From the NCBI GenBank assembly GCA_963836665.1, contig CAWIKL010000004.1, positions 1 through 64,000 of the forward strand: a stretch of 64,000 bases of DNA, written 5' to 3'. Source of the stretch: JAICSD01 sp963836665 (GTDB lineage Bacteria > Acidobacteriota > Vicinamibacteria > Vicinamibacterales > 2-12-FULL-66-21). The position numbers were made by a program, and so were the translations under genes. Positions 52,043 to 64,000 of this stretch are shown piece by piece (positions within the stretch are counted from its first letter, which is position 1; every line of letters starts with the position of its first letter). The notes beneath the pieces are model-generated. The model was not told the DNA's origin and made no database searches. It worked only from the letters and a program-made list of their open reading frames with translations.

Positions 52043-54708
52043 ATGAGTAGACGCCCTCTGGGTCGTGTCACCGTTGCCGCTGCAGTCATGGCGTTTGTCG
52101 TCGCGCTGGGAAGCCGCGTCCCCGCGCAGCTACGCGTCGCCCCTGTCGGAGAGCATCCCGACGCGCAGGCCCTGGAGCTGCTGCTGCGAAAGCTCGCCAG
52201 CACCGGCACCTTCATGCAGACCGATGCGCATCCCGACGACGAAGACAACGGCCTGCTGGCGATGCTCGGCGAGGGACTGGGCATGCGCGCGACGCTCGTC
52301 ACGGCGACGCGCGGCGACGGCGGCCAGAACGAGATCGGCCCGGAACTCGGCCAGGCGCTCGGCGTCTTGCGCACGGAAGAGCTGCTCGCCGTCCATCGCT
52401 TCGACGGCGCCGAGCAGTACTTCACACGGGCGGTCGACTTCGGCTACTCCTTCAGCGTCGACGAGTCGGTGCAGAAGTGGGGCGAGGACGAGATCGTCGG
52501 CGATTACGTCCGCCAGATCCGCGCGATCCGTCCCGATGTCATCGTCGGCTTCCTCTGTGGCGGCACGTCGGGCGGCCTGCACCACCAGGCCTCGGCAAAG
52601 CTGACCCTCGAGGCGTTTCGCGCGGCGGGCGACGCGGCGAAATACCCGGAACAGTTGCGCGATGGCCTCAAGCCGTGGCAGCCGGTGCGGATCTTCTGCA
52701 CCGACGAGACCTCGTTCGGCCCTCCGCAGCCGTTGACGCCCGACCGGGTGCGGCTCGATCTGTCCGCGTTCGACAGCCTGCTCGGCCGCACCTACGCGGA
52801 ACTCGGCCTCGAGGCGCGCTCGATGCACAAGTGCCAGGGCACCTCGCAGTTGCTCCTGCTGCCGGGTGTCCCGCAGAGCCGGACCTACCGGTTCCAGGAC
52901 GGCCGGCCGGCCAACGGCTCGCTGTTCGACGGCATCGACACGTCAATCGTCGGGCTGCTGCGCTTCGCCGGCGAGCGCCCCGAGCCGTCACTCCGCACGG
53001 CGCTCGTCGCGCTGCAACAACAAGTCATCGACGCTCGCGCCGCCTTGGCCGCGCGTGGCTCCGCCGCAACCGTCACGCCGCTCGCCGCCGGGCTGCGCGC
53101 GGTCCGCGCCCTGCGCACTGACCTGGCGCGCCTGCTTGGCGGCGGCGCCGCGGCCACCGCGCCGGCGGAGATCGATTTCCGCCTGGCGCAAAAGGAGCGG
53201 CAGTTCCAGGACGCGCTGATCGTGGCGACCGGCACGCGTCTCGACGCGCTCGCCGACGACGGCGTCGTCACGCCGGGGCAAACGGTGAATCTGACGCTCG
53301 CCGCCGCGGCCGCCACAGAGGGTGTCGAGCTCGCCGGCACCAGCCTCGCCGGCTTCGACGGCACGCCGCAGGCGGTCTGCACCGGCACGCTCGCGCGCGG
53401 CGCGGCGGTGAACTGCAAAGCGGCGGCGACGGTCCCGGCATCGGCGCACCTGTCGACGCCGGTACTGGACGCCGCGCGCCGACGCCTCCCGTTACGACTT
53501 CGAGCCCGACGTGCCCTTCGGCGTTCCGTTCCGGCCGTCGCCGTTCCGCGCCTCGTTCGCGCTGCGCATCGGCGGCGCCGATGTCCGCGTCGACCGCGTC
53601 GTGCAGTACCGCTACTCGAACCTCGTCGCCGGCGAAAAGCGCGCCGAGCTGAATGTCTCGCCGGCGTTCAACGTCAGGGTCGATCCGGGTATCGCGATTT
53701 TCCCGGTTGCCGGCGGCGACGCACCCGTCGCCCCCGCCGTCAGGCAGAAAACCCTCAACGTCACCGTCGCTAACAACCAGAAGGGCCCGACCGCGGCGAC
53801 GGTCGCGCTGATGGCGCCGTCGGGCTGGACCGTGACGCCGGCGTCGGCGCCGGTGAACTTCCTGCGCGAAGACGAGGAAGCCACCGTGAAGTTCACCGTC
53901 GAGGCGCCGGCATCGCTCGCCGCGGGGGAGTGGCCGATCACGGCAACGGTGACCGCCGCCTCCGGCGGCAGCTCGAGTCTTGGCTACCAGGTCGTCGAGT
54001 ACCCGCACATCCATCGCCGGCACGTCGTCGTGCCCGCGGTGGTCCGGATGAAGGCCATCGACGTGACGATCGCGCCGGGGCTGCAGGTCGGTTACATCAT
54101 GGGCAGCGGCGATCGCGTGCCCGACGCCGTCGCCCAGCTTGGCGCCACCGTCGATCGGCTCGACGCCGGCGATCTCGCGTCAGGCAACCTCTCGCAGTAC
54201 AACGTGATCATGGTTGGCGTGCGTGCCTACGAGAGCCGGCTCGACCTGCGCGCGAACAACCAGCGGATCCTCGACTACGTCAATGACGGCGGCACCCTGA
54301 TCGTGCAATACCAGCGCGGCGGCTTCAACGACGCGCAGTACGGCCCGTTCCCGGCCAAGACCAGCGATGCGCGCGTCACCGACGAGAACGCGTTGATGGA
54401 GATCCTGGTGCCGGATCATCCCGTGTTCACGACGCCGAACCGGCTCGGCGCGGAGACCTGGGCCAACTGGGTGCAGGAACGCGGCACCTACTTCATGGGG
54501 GAGCGCGATCCGCGCTACGTGGATCTGCTGCGTTCGTCCGACCCGTTCCCGTACAATGCGGGAGCGAAAACCGGGATGCTGGTCGAAGCACGCCTCGGGC
54601 GCGGGCGCTGGATCTACACTGGGCTGGGCCTGTGGCGCCAGCTGCCGGCCGGTGTCGACGGCGCCTACCGCCTGCTGGCGAACCTGCTCAGCCTAGGGAA
54701 AATCGTAA
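52043..54708 (+). CDS. Large secreted PIG-L family deacetylase (two frame breaks)
   Basis: About 885 residues. A signal peptide (RVTVAAAVMAFVVALGSRVP) precedes the PIG-L (LmbE-like) N-acetylglucosaminyl deacetylase domain with the metal motif TDAHPDDEDNG, TRGDGGQNEIG and GGTSGGLHHQAS. Then come beta-sandwich repeats (NPCBM/Ig-like) and a C-terminal ThuA/GATase-like part (NVIMVGVRAYESRLDLRANN, GTLIVQYQRGGFND). PIG-L proteins deacetylate N-acetyl sugars; BshB and MshB are members, but this one is exported. The frame breaks at 53461 (CCGG, resuming YWTPRADASRYDFEPD) and near 54698, where one A less in a four-A run would give SLGKS and a stop just before argH. Confidence 0.85.
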
Positions 54709-56160
54709 ATGTTCGCACCCGAGTACGTGCGTCTCGTTCTCAACGAAAACTTCGAGGACGCCAAGGCACAGTTCCTGTTGCCGCTGATGGCGATCAACTA
54801 CGCCCATCTCGTCATGCTCGCCGAGTGCCACATCGTGTCGAGTGCGGACGCGCGCGCGATTGCGGCGGCGCTCGACGCCGTCTCGATCGACGAGGTCAGG
54901 AGCGTCGTCTACGACGGGACCTACGAGGACCTGTTCTTCTACCTCGAGAACCGCATCGCCGCGCGCTGCGGCGCCGACGTCGCCGGCCGCCTACACACCG
55001 CCCGCTCGCGCAACGACATCGACATGACGATGTACCGCATGCAGCAGCGCGAACTGATCCTCGCCGTCGCCGAAGGGGCGCTGGCGCTGCGGCGGGCGCT
55101 GCTGCCGCTGGCCGAGCGCTATCGAGAGGCAGTGTTCGCGGCCCACACCCACACGCAGCCGGCGCAGCCCTCGACGATCGCCCATTACCTGCTCGCGGTC
55201 ATCGAGCAGCTCGAGCGCGACGCCGTCCGCCTGAAGGCGGCCTTTGCGAGCACCAACCGTAATCCGCTCGGCGCCTGCGCCATTACCGGCACCGGGTTCC
55301 CGATCGATCGCCAACGGACGGCCGCGCTGCTCGGGTTCGACGGCACGACCGGCAACACCTACGGCAGCATTGCGACCGTTGATTACCTGCTCGAGAGCGT
55401 CAGCGCGACGGCGGTGCTCCTCGCCGGCCTCGGCCGCGTCGTCCAGGACCTGCTGCTGTGGTGCACGGTGGAGTTTGGCTACCTGCGGCTGAGCGACGGC
55501 TTCGTGCAGGGCAGCAGCATCATGCCGCAGAAGCGCAATCCGGTCGCGCTCGAACACGCCCGCGCCATTGCCAGCAAGGCGCTCGGACAGGCGTCCGCCA
55601 TCGTCCTCGCCGTTCACAACACGCCGTTTGGCGACATCGTCGACACCGAGGACGACCTGCAGCCGCTGGTGACGCAGATGTTCAGCGACGCCGCGCGCGC
55701 GGTGGCGCTGGTCGCGGCGGCGATGACCGGCGCGGCGTTCGATGTCGAGCGGCTTGGCGCCCGTGCCGGGCAGAACTGGATCACGATTACGGAGCTGGCC
55801 GACACGCTGGCGCGCGATCACGGGCTGCCGTTCCGCGCCGGCCACGAGATCGCGGCAAAGCTGGTGGCAGGTTCGCGGGCGCAACCGGCCGCGCCGATCG
55901 CGACGGTGTTGCGCGAGGTGTCGCTCGAGGTGACCGGGCGGGAGATCGTCTACAGCGACGCGCAGCTGACCGAGATCCTGAGCCCACGCCATTTCGTCGA
56001 AGTACGCCGGACGCACGGCGGCCCTTCACCGTTGGAGACAGCCCGCGCGCTGGGGGTTGCCGAAGTGTGCCTGGCCGCCGACGAGACATGGCTCGACGAC
56101 ACGCGTACGCGCCTCGTCGCCGCGGACGCCATGCTCCGCACAGCCGCCAAGGCGCTGTAG
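54709..56160 (+). CDS. argH: Argininosuccinate lyase family protein
   Basis: 483 residues of the fumarase/aspartase superfamily: the signature GSSIMPQKRNPVALEHARAI with the catalytic Ser loop, TARSRNDIDMTMYRMQQREL and THTQPAQPSTIAHYLLAVIE. ArgH splits argininosuccinate into arginine and fumarate. The N-terminus (FAPEYVRLVLNENFEDAKAQ) is shorter than in standard ArgH, which starts with a WGGRF-like motif, and no other arginine genes are close. A non-canonical substrate is therefore possible. It directly follows the deacetylase and should be cotranscribed with it. Confidence 0.8.
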   Translation: MFAPEYVRLVLNENFEDAKAQFLLPLMAINYAHLVMLAECHIVSSADARAIAAALDAVSIDEVRSVVYDGTYEDLFFYLENRIAARCGADVAGRLHTARSRNDIDMTMYRMQQRELILAVAEGALALRRALLPLAERYREAVFAAHTHTQPAQPSTIAHYLLAVIEQLERDAVRLKAAFASTNRNPLGACAITGTGFPIDRQRTAALLGFDGTTGNTYGSIATVDYLLESVSATAVLLAGLGRVVQDLLLWCTVEFGYLRLSDGFVQGSSIMPQKRNPVALEHARAIASKALGQASAIVLAVHNTPFGDIVDTEDDLQPLVTQMFSDAARAVALVAAAMTGAAFDVERLGARAGQNWITITELADTLARDHGLPFRAGHEIAAKLVAGSRAQPAAPIATVLREVSLEVTGREIVYSDAQLTEILSPRHFVEVRRTHGGPSPLETARALGVAEVCLAADETWLDDTRTRLVAADAMLRTAAKAL

Positions 56161-56226
56161 TGCTGTCGCTGCGCCCGCTCGCGTCGTCTTAGGTGTGCCG
56201 TCAGCGCGGCGCGACGGTTCCCGGCG

Positions 56227-57915
56227 CTACAGTGTGACTAGCCAGTGCTGGCCGGCGTCGATCGGCAGCTCCTCCAGGAGCAGCGCGACCAGGCCCGGGC
56301 CGTACTTGTTCAGGAAATAAACGCAGCCGAGCATGCGCTCCTGCGGGTGGCCCTCCGGAAACGCCTGCGCCTGCGCGCGGACGAACTGCCGCCGCAGCAC
56401 GTCGTGGCGTTTCTTTGCGGCGTGGATCACCTTCGTGTGCAGCGATTGCAGCTCGTGCTCCATCTTGCCGAGCGTAGTCTTGGCCGCACCGGCCAGCGTC
56501 GGGTCGAGCTGCGGAAGTGCCTGCATGACCCGCGTCATCGCGTCGTCGATCTCCGCGCCGGCGTCGCGCAGCGAGGCTTCGACGTTCGCCGGCAGCTGCG
56601 CTTCGAGCAGCTTGTTCAGCGCCGATTCGTCTGGCGTGCGCAGCTCCTCGAACGGCACGTCGTACTTGCGTAGAAACCGTGTCGCCCCCGAGTCGAGCAG
56701 CGTCGCCGACGTGCGGGGGAAGAGCAGGGGCATCGGCACGCCGAAGGCGTCGTAGACGCCGCGCAGCTGGCCCAGATAGGCGAGCTCGCTCGGGCCGGCG
56801 ACGTAGCAGACCGTCGGGAACAGCGTGTCCTGGACGATCGGCCGGAGCAGGACGTTGGGGCTGAACGACGCGGGCGAGGCGGTTGCGGTCTGGGCCAGCG
56901 CCGCCGCGTCGAACGTGCGATCGCCGATGGCCAGCTGATCCCCGCTGCGCTTGATCGGCTTGCGTCCGTCTTCGATCGAGAAGAGGGCGACGTTGTCGGC
57001 CTGGCTGACGACCTGCGGTGCGTGGCCGCGGGCCGCGAGTTCCTCGCCTGCGCGCGCCGCGAGGGCGGCGGTTTGCCCCGGGTCCGAGAGCTCCCTGGCG
57101 AAGACGCTGGCGACCAGCGGCTTGGCGGCGGGGTCGGCCGACTCGAACACGACCAGGCCGAACGGCCCGAGCACGCGCTCGAGCCAGATGGCAAAGGCCC
57201 GCGCCATGCCGGTACCAGATTTCCACGCCGCGCGCAGGTCGTCGAGCACCGTGGCGGTGAACTCTGACCGCTGCAGCAGGCCGGCCAGCTCGTCGATCGT
57301 TTGCTCGACGCCGTGGTCGAGGGTGAGGTGCGCAATCGGCCGCTCGCCCGCGCCCTCGAGATCCGCCAGCGTCACCGTGCGCGGCTGGAACTCGGCGTCG
57401 AGCACCGTACAGCTTCGGATTTCCGCCCAGTCGTGATCTTCGGCTTCGACCCAGAAGAGCGCGATCGCCGGCGTGCCGTGCTCGCGCTCGGTGCGCCGGG
57501 CAAGCTGCAGTGCGCTGATCGCTTTGAGCAGCGTATACATGGGGCCGCCAAAGGCGCCGGCCTGCTGACCGGTGACGACAGCGACCGCGGCGGGATCGGC
57601 GAGGCGTGTCGCTGCGCTGCGGGCTTCGGCCGGGGCGCCGCGCTCGTCCTGCTGCGCCCGGATCAGCTCGGCAACGCGCGCGCGGTCGCGAGGGTGCGCC
57701 TGCGCCCGCGTGATGGCCTCGCGCCAGGCGCCGGCGTCGAGGGGATTGCCGGCGTAGAGGTCTTCGACGCGCGAGAAGTTGTAGACGTAGTCGCCGGCCA
57801 GCGGGCGAATCCAGGGAAAGCGCCGCACGTCGATTCCGGTCACACCCATGCGGCCGGTGGACTGAGGCAACGCGGACGGCTCGGCAGTCACGGTGTCGTA
57901 CTCTCTCAGAGCCAT
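56227..57915 (-). CDS. bshC: Putative bacillithiol biosynthesis cysteine-adding enzyme BshC
   Basis: About 562 residues of the BshC family: FPWIRPLAGDYVYNFSRVED, VVTGQQAGAFGGPMYTLLKA (nucleotide-binding-like loop), FWVEAEDHDWAEIRSC, VCYVAGPSELAYLGQLRGVY, a coiled coil in the last third (MEHELQSLHTKVIHAAKKRH) and CVYFLNKYGPGLVALLLEEL. BshC is proposed to add cysteine to GlcN-malate to make bacillithiol, a low-molecular-weight thiol. ATG 57915 (MALREYDTVTAEP) is used; ATG 57942 and ATG 57975 are in-frame alternatives. It converges on argH with 66 bases between. A separate BshA or BshB is not in the window. Confidence 0.92.
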   Translation of the reverse strand: MALREYDTVTAEPSALPQSTGRMGVTGIDVRRFPWIRPLAGDYVYNFSRVEDLYAGNPLDAGAWREAITRAQAHPRDRARVAELIRAQQDERGAPAEARSAATRLADPAAVAVVTGQQAGAFGGPMYTLLKAISALQLARRTEREHGTPAIALFWVEAEDHDWAEIRSCTVLDAEFQPRTVTLADLEGAGERPIAHLTLDHGVEQTIDELAGLLQRSEFTATVLDDLRAAWKSGTGMARAFAIWLERVLGPFGLVVFESADPAAKPLVASVFARELSDPGQTAALAARAGEELAARGHAPQVVSQADNVALFSIEDGRKPIKRSGDQLAIGDRTFDAAALAQTATASPASFSPNVLLRPIVQDTLFPTVCYVAGPSELAYLGQLRGVYDAFGVPMPLLFPRTSATLLDSGATRFLRKYDVPFEELRTPDESALNKLLEAQLPANVEASLRDAGAEIDDAMTRVMQALPQLDPTLAGAAKTTLGKMEHELQSLHTKVIHAAKKRHDVLRRQFVRAQAQAFPEGHPQERMLGCVYFLNKYGPGLVALLLEELPIDAGQHWLVTL

Positions 57916-58028
57916 CCGAAACCTGTCAAGGCGCGGCAACATGGCATGACGCTTCTGACGCCATTCCCGCCGCAAAGGATCCCGCGATCCGTGTTACATT
58001 CTCTTGATCTGCCCGAGGAGTTCCGTCG

Positions 58029-60155
58029 CTGACCACTGAGGACCCGAGCGCATTCTCACCGCCGCCGGCTTTCGGCCCGTTCCGAGTGCTGCACCAGATT
58101 GGCATCGGCACGCTTGGTCCCGTATTCCGCACTTACGAACCCAGCCGCGATCGGCTCGTCGCCGTCAAGGCCTTCCGTCTCGACATCGTCCCAGAGCAGG
58201 CGCAGGCGCTGGCGCTCGCGCTGAGCCGCGCTTCGCAGGCCTCGTTGTTCCATCCGTCGATCGTCGAGCCGATCGACGCCGGTGTCGAAGGGACACTTGC
58301 GTATCGCGCCGAGGAGTACGTCGCCGCCGAATCGCTCGACGTGGCGATGCGCCACTACGCCCCCGCGCCACTCGAAAAGGTGCTGCCGTTCATCACGCAG
58401 CTCGGCGGGGCGATCGATTTCGCACGTGCCGCAGGCGTCGGTCATGGCGGGCTGCATCCGCGTGACATTTTCGTGACACCCGACGAGGCCCGCGCCACAG
58501 GCTTCGGCGTCGTCGATGCGCTGGAGCAGGTCGGCATCCGCGCGCCGATCCGCCGGCCGTATAGCGCGCCCGAACGGATCGCCGGCACGACGTGGGGAAC
58601 GCCGGCCGACGTGTTCTCGCTGGCGGCGATCACCTTCGAGCTGCTGACCGGGAAACGCCCCGCGGGAACAGGCGCACAGATCGGGGCGCTCCCCGACGGC
58701 CCCACCGCCGCCGTCATGCAGGCGGTGCTTGCCCGCGCGATGGACGACGAACCCGCGCGTCGCCATGGGAGCGCGCTGGCGTTCGCCGCTGCGCTGGAGG
58801 CGGCGAGCCAGGGACGGATACTGACGGAAGAGGACGAGAAGACGGCGCGGGCGAGTCTGATTGCGCCGATCGTCCTGCCCGTGTCGGAGCCGGCGCCGGG
58901 AGAGTCCGCTGTCGAAGCGGCGGCCGAACCGGAGGAGGAGGAGACGCTCGACGATCTGGCGATCGCGCACGCCCCCGAGGTGGCGGCGCCCGCTCCGGCT
59001 GCCGAAGCGGCGCGTGAACCGACGCCGGTGCCGTTGTTCGACGCCGCCCCCGATCCGCACCGCGATCGTTTCGTTGACGATTTCGTCGAGGAAGAGACCC
59101 TCACCGCGGACTTGCGCCGCGCGCCGGAAGCGAAGCCGGCGCTTGCGGCTGAGGCCTCTCCGTATGCCGCCACGCCGCGCGAGACGCCGGTGCCGCACTC
59201 CGTGGACGCCGCCCCCCCGATGTTCCGCACCGTCGCCGGAGAGACGGATTTCCCGGATCCCTCCGAACACATGCGCCCGGCGATCCTGCCCTACGCGCTC
59301 GTCGCCGTGCCGATGCTGCTCGTGGGTTTTGCCGGTGGCTATTTCGTCGGCAGCCGGGATCGGATCGCCGCGCCGGCGGAGACCGCGCAGTACAGTGACC
59401 AGAAAGTAACGCCGTCGTCCGTACCTCCGGCGCCAGCGCCGACTGTTGCCTCAGCGCCGCCGGCCTCTTCGCCGGCCACCGGCGTGCCTGTTGCACCGCC
59501 GGAACCGGCGGCTGCGAAAGGCGCTCCCGGAGGAGCGGCAGCCCCCGCGCCGCCGCCGTCGCGCCCCGCGCCCGAGCCGCACGCGGCGGCCGTCAGCAAG
59601 GGACAGATTGTTGTCCGCTCGCTGCCGACGCACGCCGGTGTATCGCTGAACGGCATGTGGCGCGGCCGCACCCCGCTGACGATCGATGACGTCGCGTTTG
59701 GCAGTTACGTCGTGCGTGTCGTGCAGCCCGGCTATCAGGTCGCGAAAGACGAGTTCACACTGAACGCGCGGACGCCGTCGCGCACGTTCATGCCGCGTCT
59801 CGAACGCGTGCCCGCGACTGCCTCGCCTGCGCCCGCGCCTACGCTTCCGCCGGGGCGCGAATCTCCGCCGCCCGCGAAAGCCCCGCCCGCGAAAGCCCCG
59901 CCCGTGAAAGCCCCGGCCGCTGAGCCGGCGTCGGCTTCGTCCAACGGATCGCTCTACGTCGATTCGCGGCCGCGCGGCGCGACCGTGTTCGTCGACGGCA
60001 AGAGCGTGGGCCAGACCCCGGTGTCGATCGCTGATGTCCACGTCGGCTCGCATGTCGTGCGCATCGAGATGGACGGCAAGCGGCCGGTGACGGCCAACCC
60101 CCGCATCGCCGCGGGCAAGACCGAACGGGTCACCGTGTCATTGGAAGACAAGTAG
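58029..60155 (+). CDS. Pseudokinase membrane protein with C-terminal PEGA domains
   Basis: About 708 residues. Residues 20-280 are a Ser/Thr kinase-like domain (FGPFRVLHQIGIGTLGPVF, LVAVKAFRL), but the catalytic loop is GHGGLHPRDIFV, without the HRD Asp in its normal frame, and the DFG is GFGVVD. It is therefore probably inactive. An acidic/Pro linker, one membrane helix (LPYALVAVPMLLVGFAGGYF, about 400-420), a Pro/Ala-rich stretch and two PEGA domains follow (VVRSLPTHAGVSLNGMWRG, LYVDSRPRGATVFVDGK). The PEGA part should be outside the cytoplasm. The start is CTG 58029, because GAGGAG (58015-58020) lies eight bases before it; a GTG at 58086 is the next option. carA follows after eight bases. 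Confidence 0.82.
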   Translation: MTTEDPSAFSPPPAFGPFRVLHQIGIGTLGPVFRTYEPSRDRLVAVKAFRLDIVPEQAQALALALSRASQASLFHPSIVEPIDAGVEGTLAYRAEEYVAAESLDVAMRHYAPAPLEKVLPFITQLGGAIDFARAAGVGHGGLHPRDIFVTPDEARATGFGVVDALEQVGIRAPIRRPYSAPERIAGTTWGTPADVFSLAAITFELLTGKRPAGTGAQIGALPDGPTAAVMQAVLARAMDDEPARRHGSALAFAAALEAASQGRILTEEDEKTARASLIAPIVLPVSEPAPGESAVEAAAEPEEEETLDDLAIAHAPEVAAPAPAAEAAREPTPVPLFDAAPDPHRDRFVDDFVEEETLTADLRRAPEAKPALAAEASPYAATPRETPVPHSVDAAPPMFRTVAGETDFPDPSEHMRPAILPYALVAVPMLLVGFAGGYFVGSRDRIAAPAETAQYSDQKVTPSSVPPAPAPTVASAPPASSPATGVPVAPPEPAAAKGAPGGAAAPAPPPSRPAPEPHAAAVSKGQIVVRSLPTHAGVSLNGMWRGRTPLTIDDVAFGSYVVRVVQPGYQVAKDEFTLNARTPSRTFMPRLERVPATASPAPAPTLPPGRESPPPAKAPPAKAPPVKAPAAEPASASSNGSLYVDSRPRGATVFVDGKSVGQTPVSIADVHVGSHVVRIEMDGKRPVTANPRIAAGKTERVTVSLEDK
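59870..59920 (+). repeat. 15-base tandem repeats (AKAPP) in the pseudokinase linker
   Basis: CCCGCGAAAGCCCCG occurs twice and CCCGTGAAAGCCCCG once in tandem, encoding a PPAKAPPAKAPPVKAP stretch between the two PEGA domains. This is a flexible extracytoplasmic spacer. Confidence 0.75.
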
Positions 60156-60163
60156 AAATATTG

Positions 60164-61306
60164 ATGAAAGCTATTCTGGCCCTGGAAAACGGTCTCTGGT
60201 ACGAAGGGGAGTCGGCGGGCGCGGCGGGTGAAGCCGGCGGCGAGGTCGTGTTCAACACGAGCATGACCGGCTACCAGGAGATCCTCACTGATCCGTCCTA
60301 TGCCGGACAGATCGTGACGATGACGGCGCCCGAGATGGGCAACTACGGCGTCGCTCACGACGATCTCGAGTCGCGGGCGCCGACGGTCGCCGGCTTCATC
60401 GTCCGCGAGGAGTCGCCGATCGCGAGCAACTGGCGCGCCGACGGCACACTGCGCGAGTACCTGATGCGCCACGGCATCGTCGCCATCTCCGGCGTCGACA
60501 CGCGCGCGCTGACCCGGGTGCTGCGCTCGGCCGGCGTGATGCGCGGCATCCTCGCCACCGGCGACGCCGATCCGCACGTGCTTGTCGATCGCGCGCAGCA
60601 GCTGCCGTCGATGGAAGGATCGGACCTCGTGCTCGGCGTCACCTGCGAGCGTGCGTTCGATTGGGTGCCGTCGTCCGAAAACGGGTCGGGGCCCGCCGAC
60701 GCCGAGTTCGCGCCGCCGGTGCAAGCGCGCACGCGCCGCAACCTGCGCGTCGCCGCCTACGACTTCGGCATGAAATGGAACATCCTGCGCCGGTTCACCG
60801 CGTATGGCTGCGACGTGCGGGTCTTTCCCGCCACCGCGCCGGCCGCGGAGCTCGTCGCGGCTGGACCCGACGGCGTCTTCCTCAGCAACGGCCCGGGCGA
60901 TCCGGCGGTGCTGTCCTACGCTATCTCCAACGCGAAGCAGCTGATCGAGGCCGACTTGCCGGTGTTCGGCATCTGTCTCGGCCACCAGGTCCTGTCGCTG
61001 GCGCTCGGCGCCGGCACCTACAAGTTGAAGTTCGGCCACCGCGGCGCCAATCACCCGGTCAAGGACCTGGCGAGCGGCAAGATCGAGATCACGTCGCAGA
61101 ATCACGGCTTCGCCGTCGACCCGGCGTCACTGCCGTCCGACGTCAAGGTGACGCACACCAACCTGTACGACGACACCATCGAAGGGCTGCGCCACACCAC
61201 GCAGCCGGTGTTCTGCGTGCAGTACCATCCGGAGGCGTCCCCCGGTCCGCATGATGCGGATTACCTGTTCAAACAATTCGTCGAAGAAATGGAACGGCGC
61301 GCGTAA
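60164..61306 (+). CDS. carA: Carbamoyl-phosphate synthase small chain
   Basis: 380 residues. The N-terminal CPSase_sm domain (VVFNTSMTGYQEILTDPSYA, GVDTRALTRVLRSAGVM) is followed by a class I glutaminase with the nucleophile Cys in PVFGICLGHQVLSLALG and His/Glu in QYHPEASPGPHDAD. It releases ammonia from glutamine and channels it to CarB for carbamoyl phosphate, used in arginine and pyrimidine synthesis. ATG 60164 is chosen over the TTG at 60161. carB starts three bases after its stop codon. Confidence 0.96.
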   Translation: MKAILALENGLWYEGESAGAAGEAGGEVVFNTSMTGYQEILTDPSYAGQIVTMTAPEMGNYGVAHDDLESRAPTVAGFIVREESPIASNWRADGTLREYLMRHGIVAISGVDTRALTRVLRSAGVMRGILATGDADPHVLVDRAQQLPSMEGSDLVLGVTCERAFDWVPSSENGSGPADAEFAPPVQARTRRNLRVAAYDFGMKWNILRRFTAYGCDVRVFPATAPAAELVAAGPDGVFLSNGPGDPAVLSYAISNAKQLIEADLPVFGICLGHQVLSLALGAGTYKLKFGHRGANHPVKDLASGKIEITSQNHGFAVDPASLPSDVKVTHTNLYDDTIEGLRHTTQPVFCVQYHPEASPGPHDADYLFKQFVEEMERRA

Positions 61307-61309
61307 TCG

Positions 61310-64000
<2,691 letters not shown>

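Overview
The window is GC-rich, densely coding DNA that most resembles an Acidobacteriota chromosome, probably of the Vicinamibacteria type. The support is an ADOP-style duplicated MacB permease next to a PadR regulator, exosortase/PEP-CTERM genes, large TPR lipoproteins, BshC, and LptE/BamA-type diderm envelope functions. There are no rRNA or tRNA genes, insertion sequences, prophages or CRISPR arrays that I can see. This assignment is inferred from gene content, not from a search.

Positions 1-19.5 kb hold an exosortase (protein-sorting) locus. On the minus strand, two TPR lipoproteins of about 760 residues lead into an exosortase and EpsI, which runs off the left edge. A third TPR lipoprotein, three PEP-CTERM substrates, a triple-VanZ membrane protein, a TIGR03790-TPR protein and a YvcK homologue surround them. 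A sigma-54 activator (16075) and a lone response regulator (17201) are embedded in the same block. GG-N10-GC sigma-54 promoter matches with TTGC -12 elements sit in front of the exosortase operon, all four PEP-CTERM genes of the window, the VanZ gene and a 75-residue protein divergent from the activator gene. Two of these promoters carry an identical 14-base upstream motif. This regulon is the main discovery candidate.

Positions 19.6-33.4 kb are mostly housekeeping: leuS, lptE, a bactofilin, holA, rpsT, an S4-domain protein, a two-gene hypothetical cassette bracketed by inverted octamer repeats, the ADOP permease with PadR, the fourth PEP-CTERM gene, a lytic transglycosylase and alaS.

Positions 33.5-49.6 kb hold a double hybrid histidine kinase, the run ilvE-pilT-recX, a zinc-ribbon Ser/Thr kinase divergent from rsmE, a decayed DUF433/DUF5615 toxin-antitoxin patch, and the heat-shock operon hrcA-grpE-dnaJ-prmA behind a CIRCE operator. 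An amidohydrolase, an XdhC-like protein and a PpiC-type foldase follow.

Positions 49.6-64 kb hold a class A penicillin-binding protein divergent from a large secreted PIG-L deacetylase, then argH, bshC, a pseudokinase with PEGA domains, carA and carB (cut by the right edge).

About seventeen single-base frame breaks interrupt otherwise well-conserved genes, several at homopolymers. They look like uncorrected assembly indels rather than pseudogenes, so affected genes are given as one CDS with the break noted.
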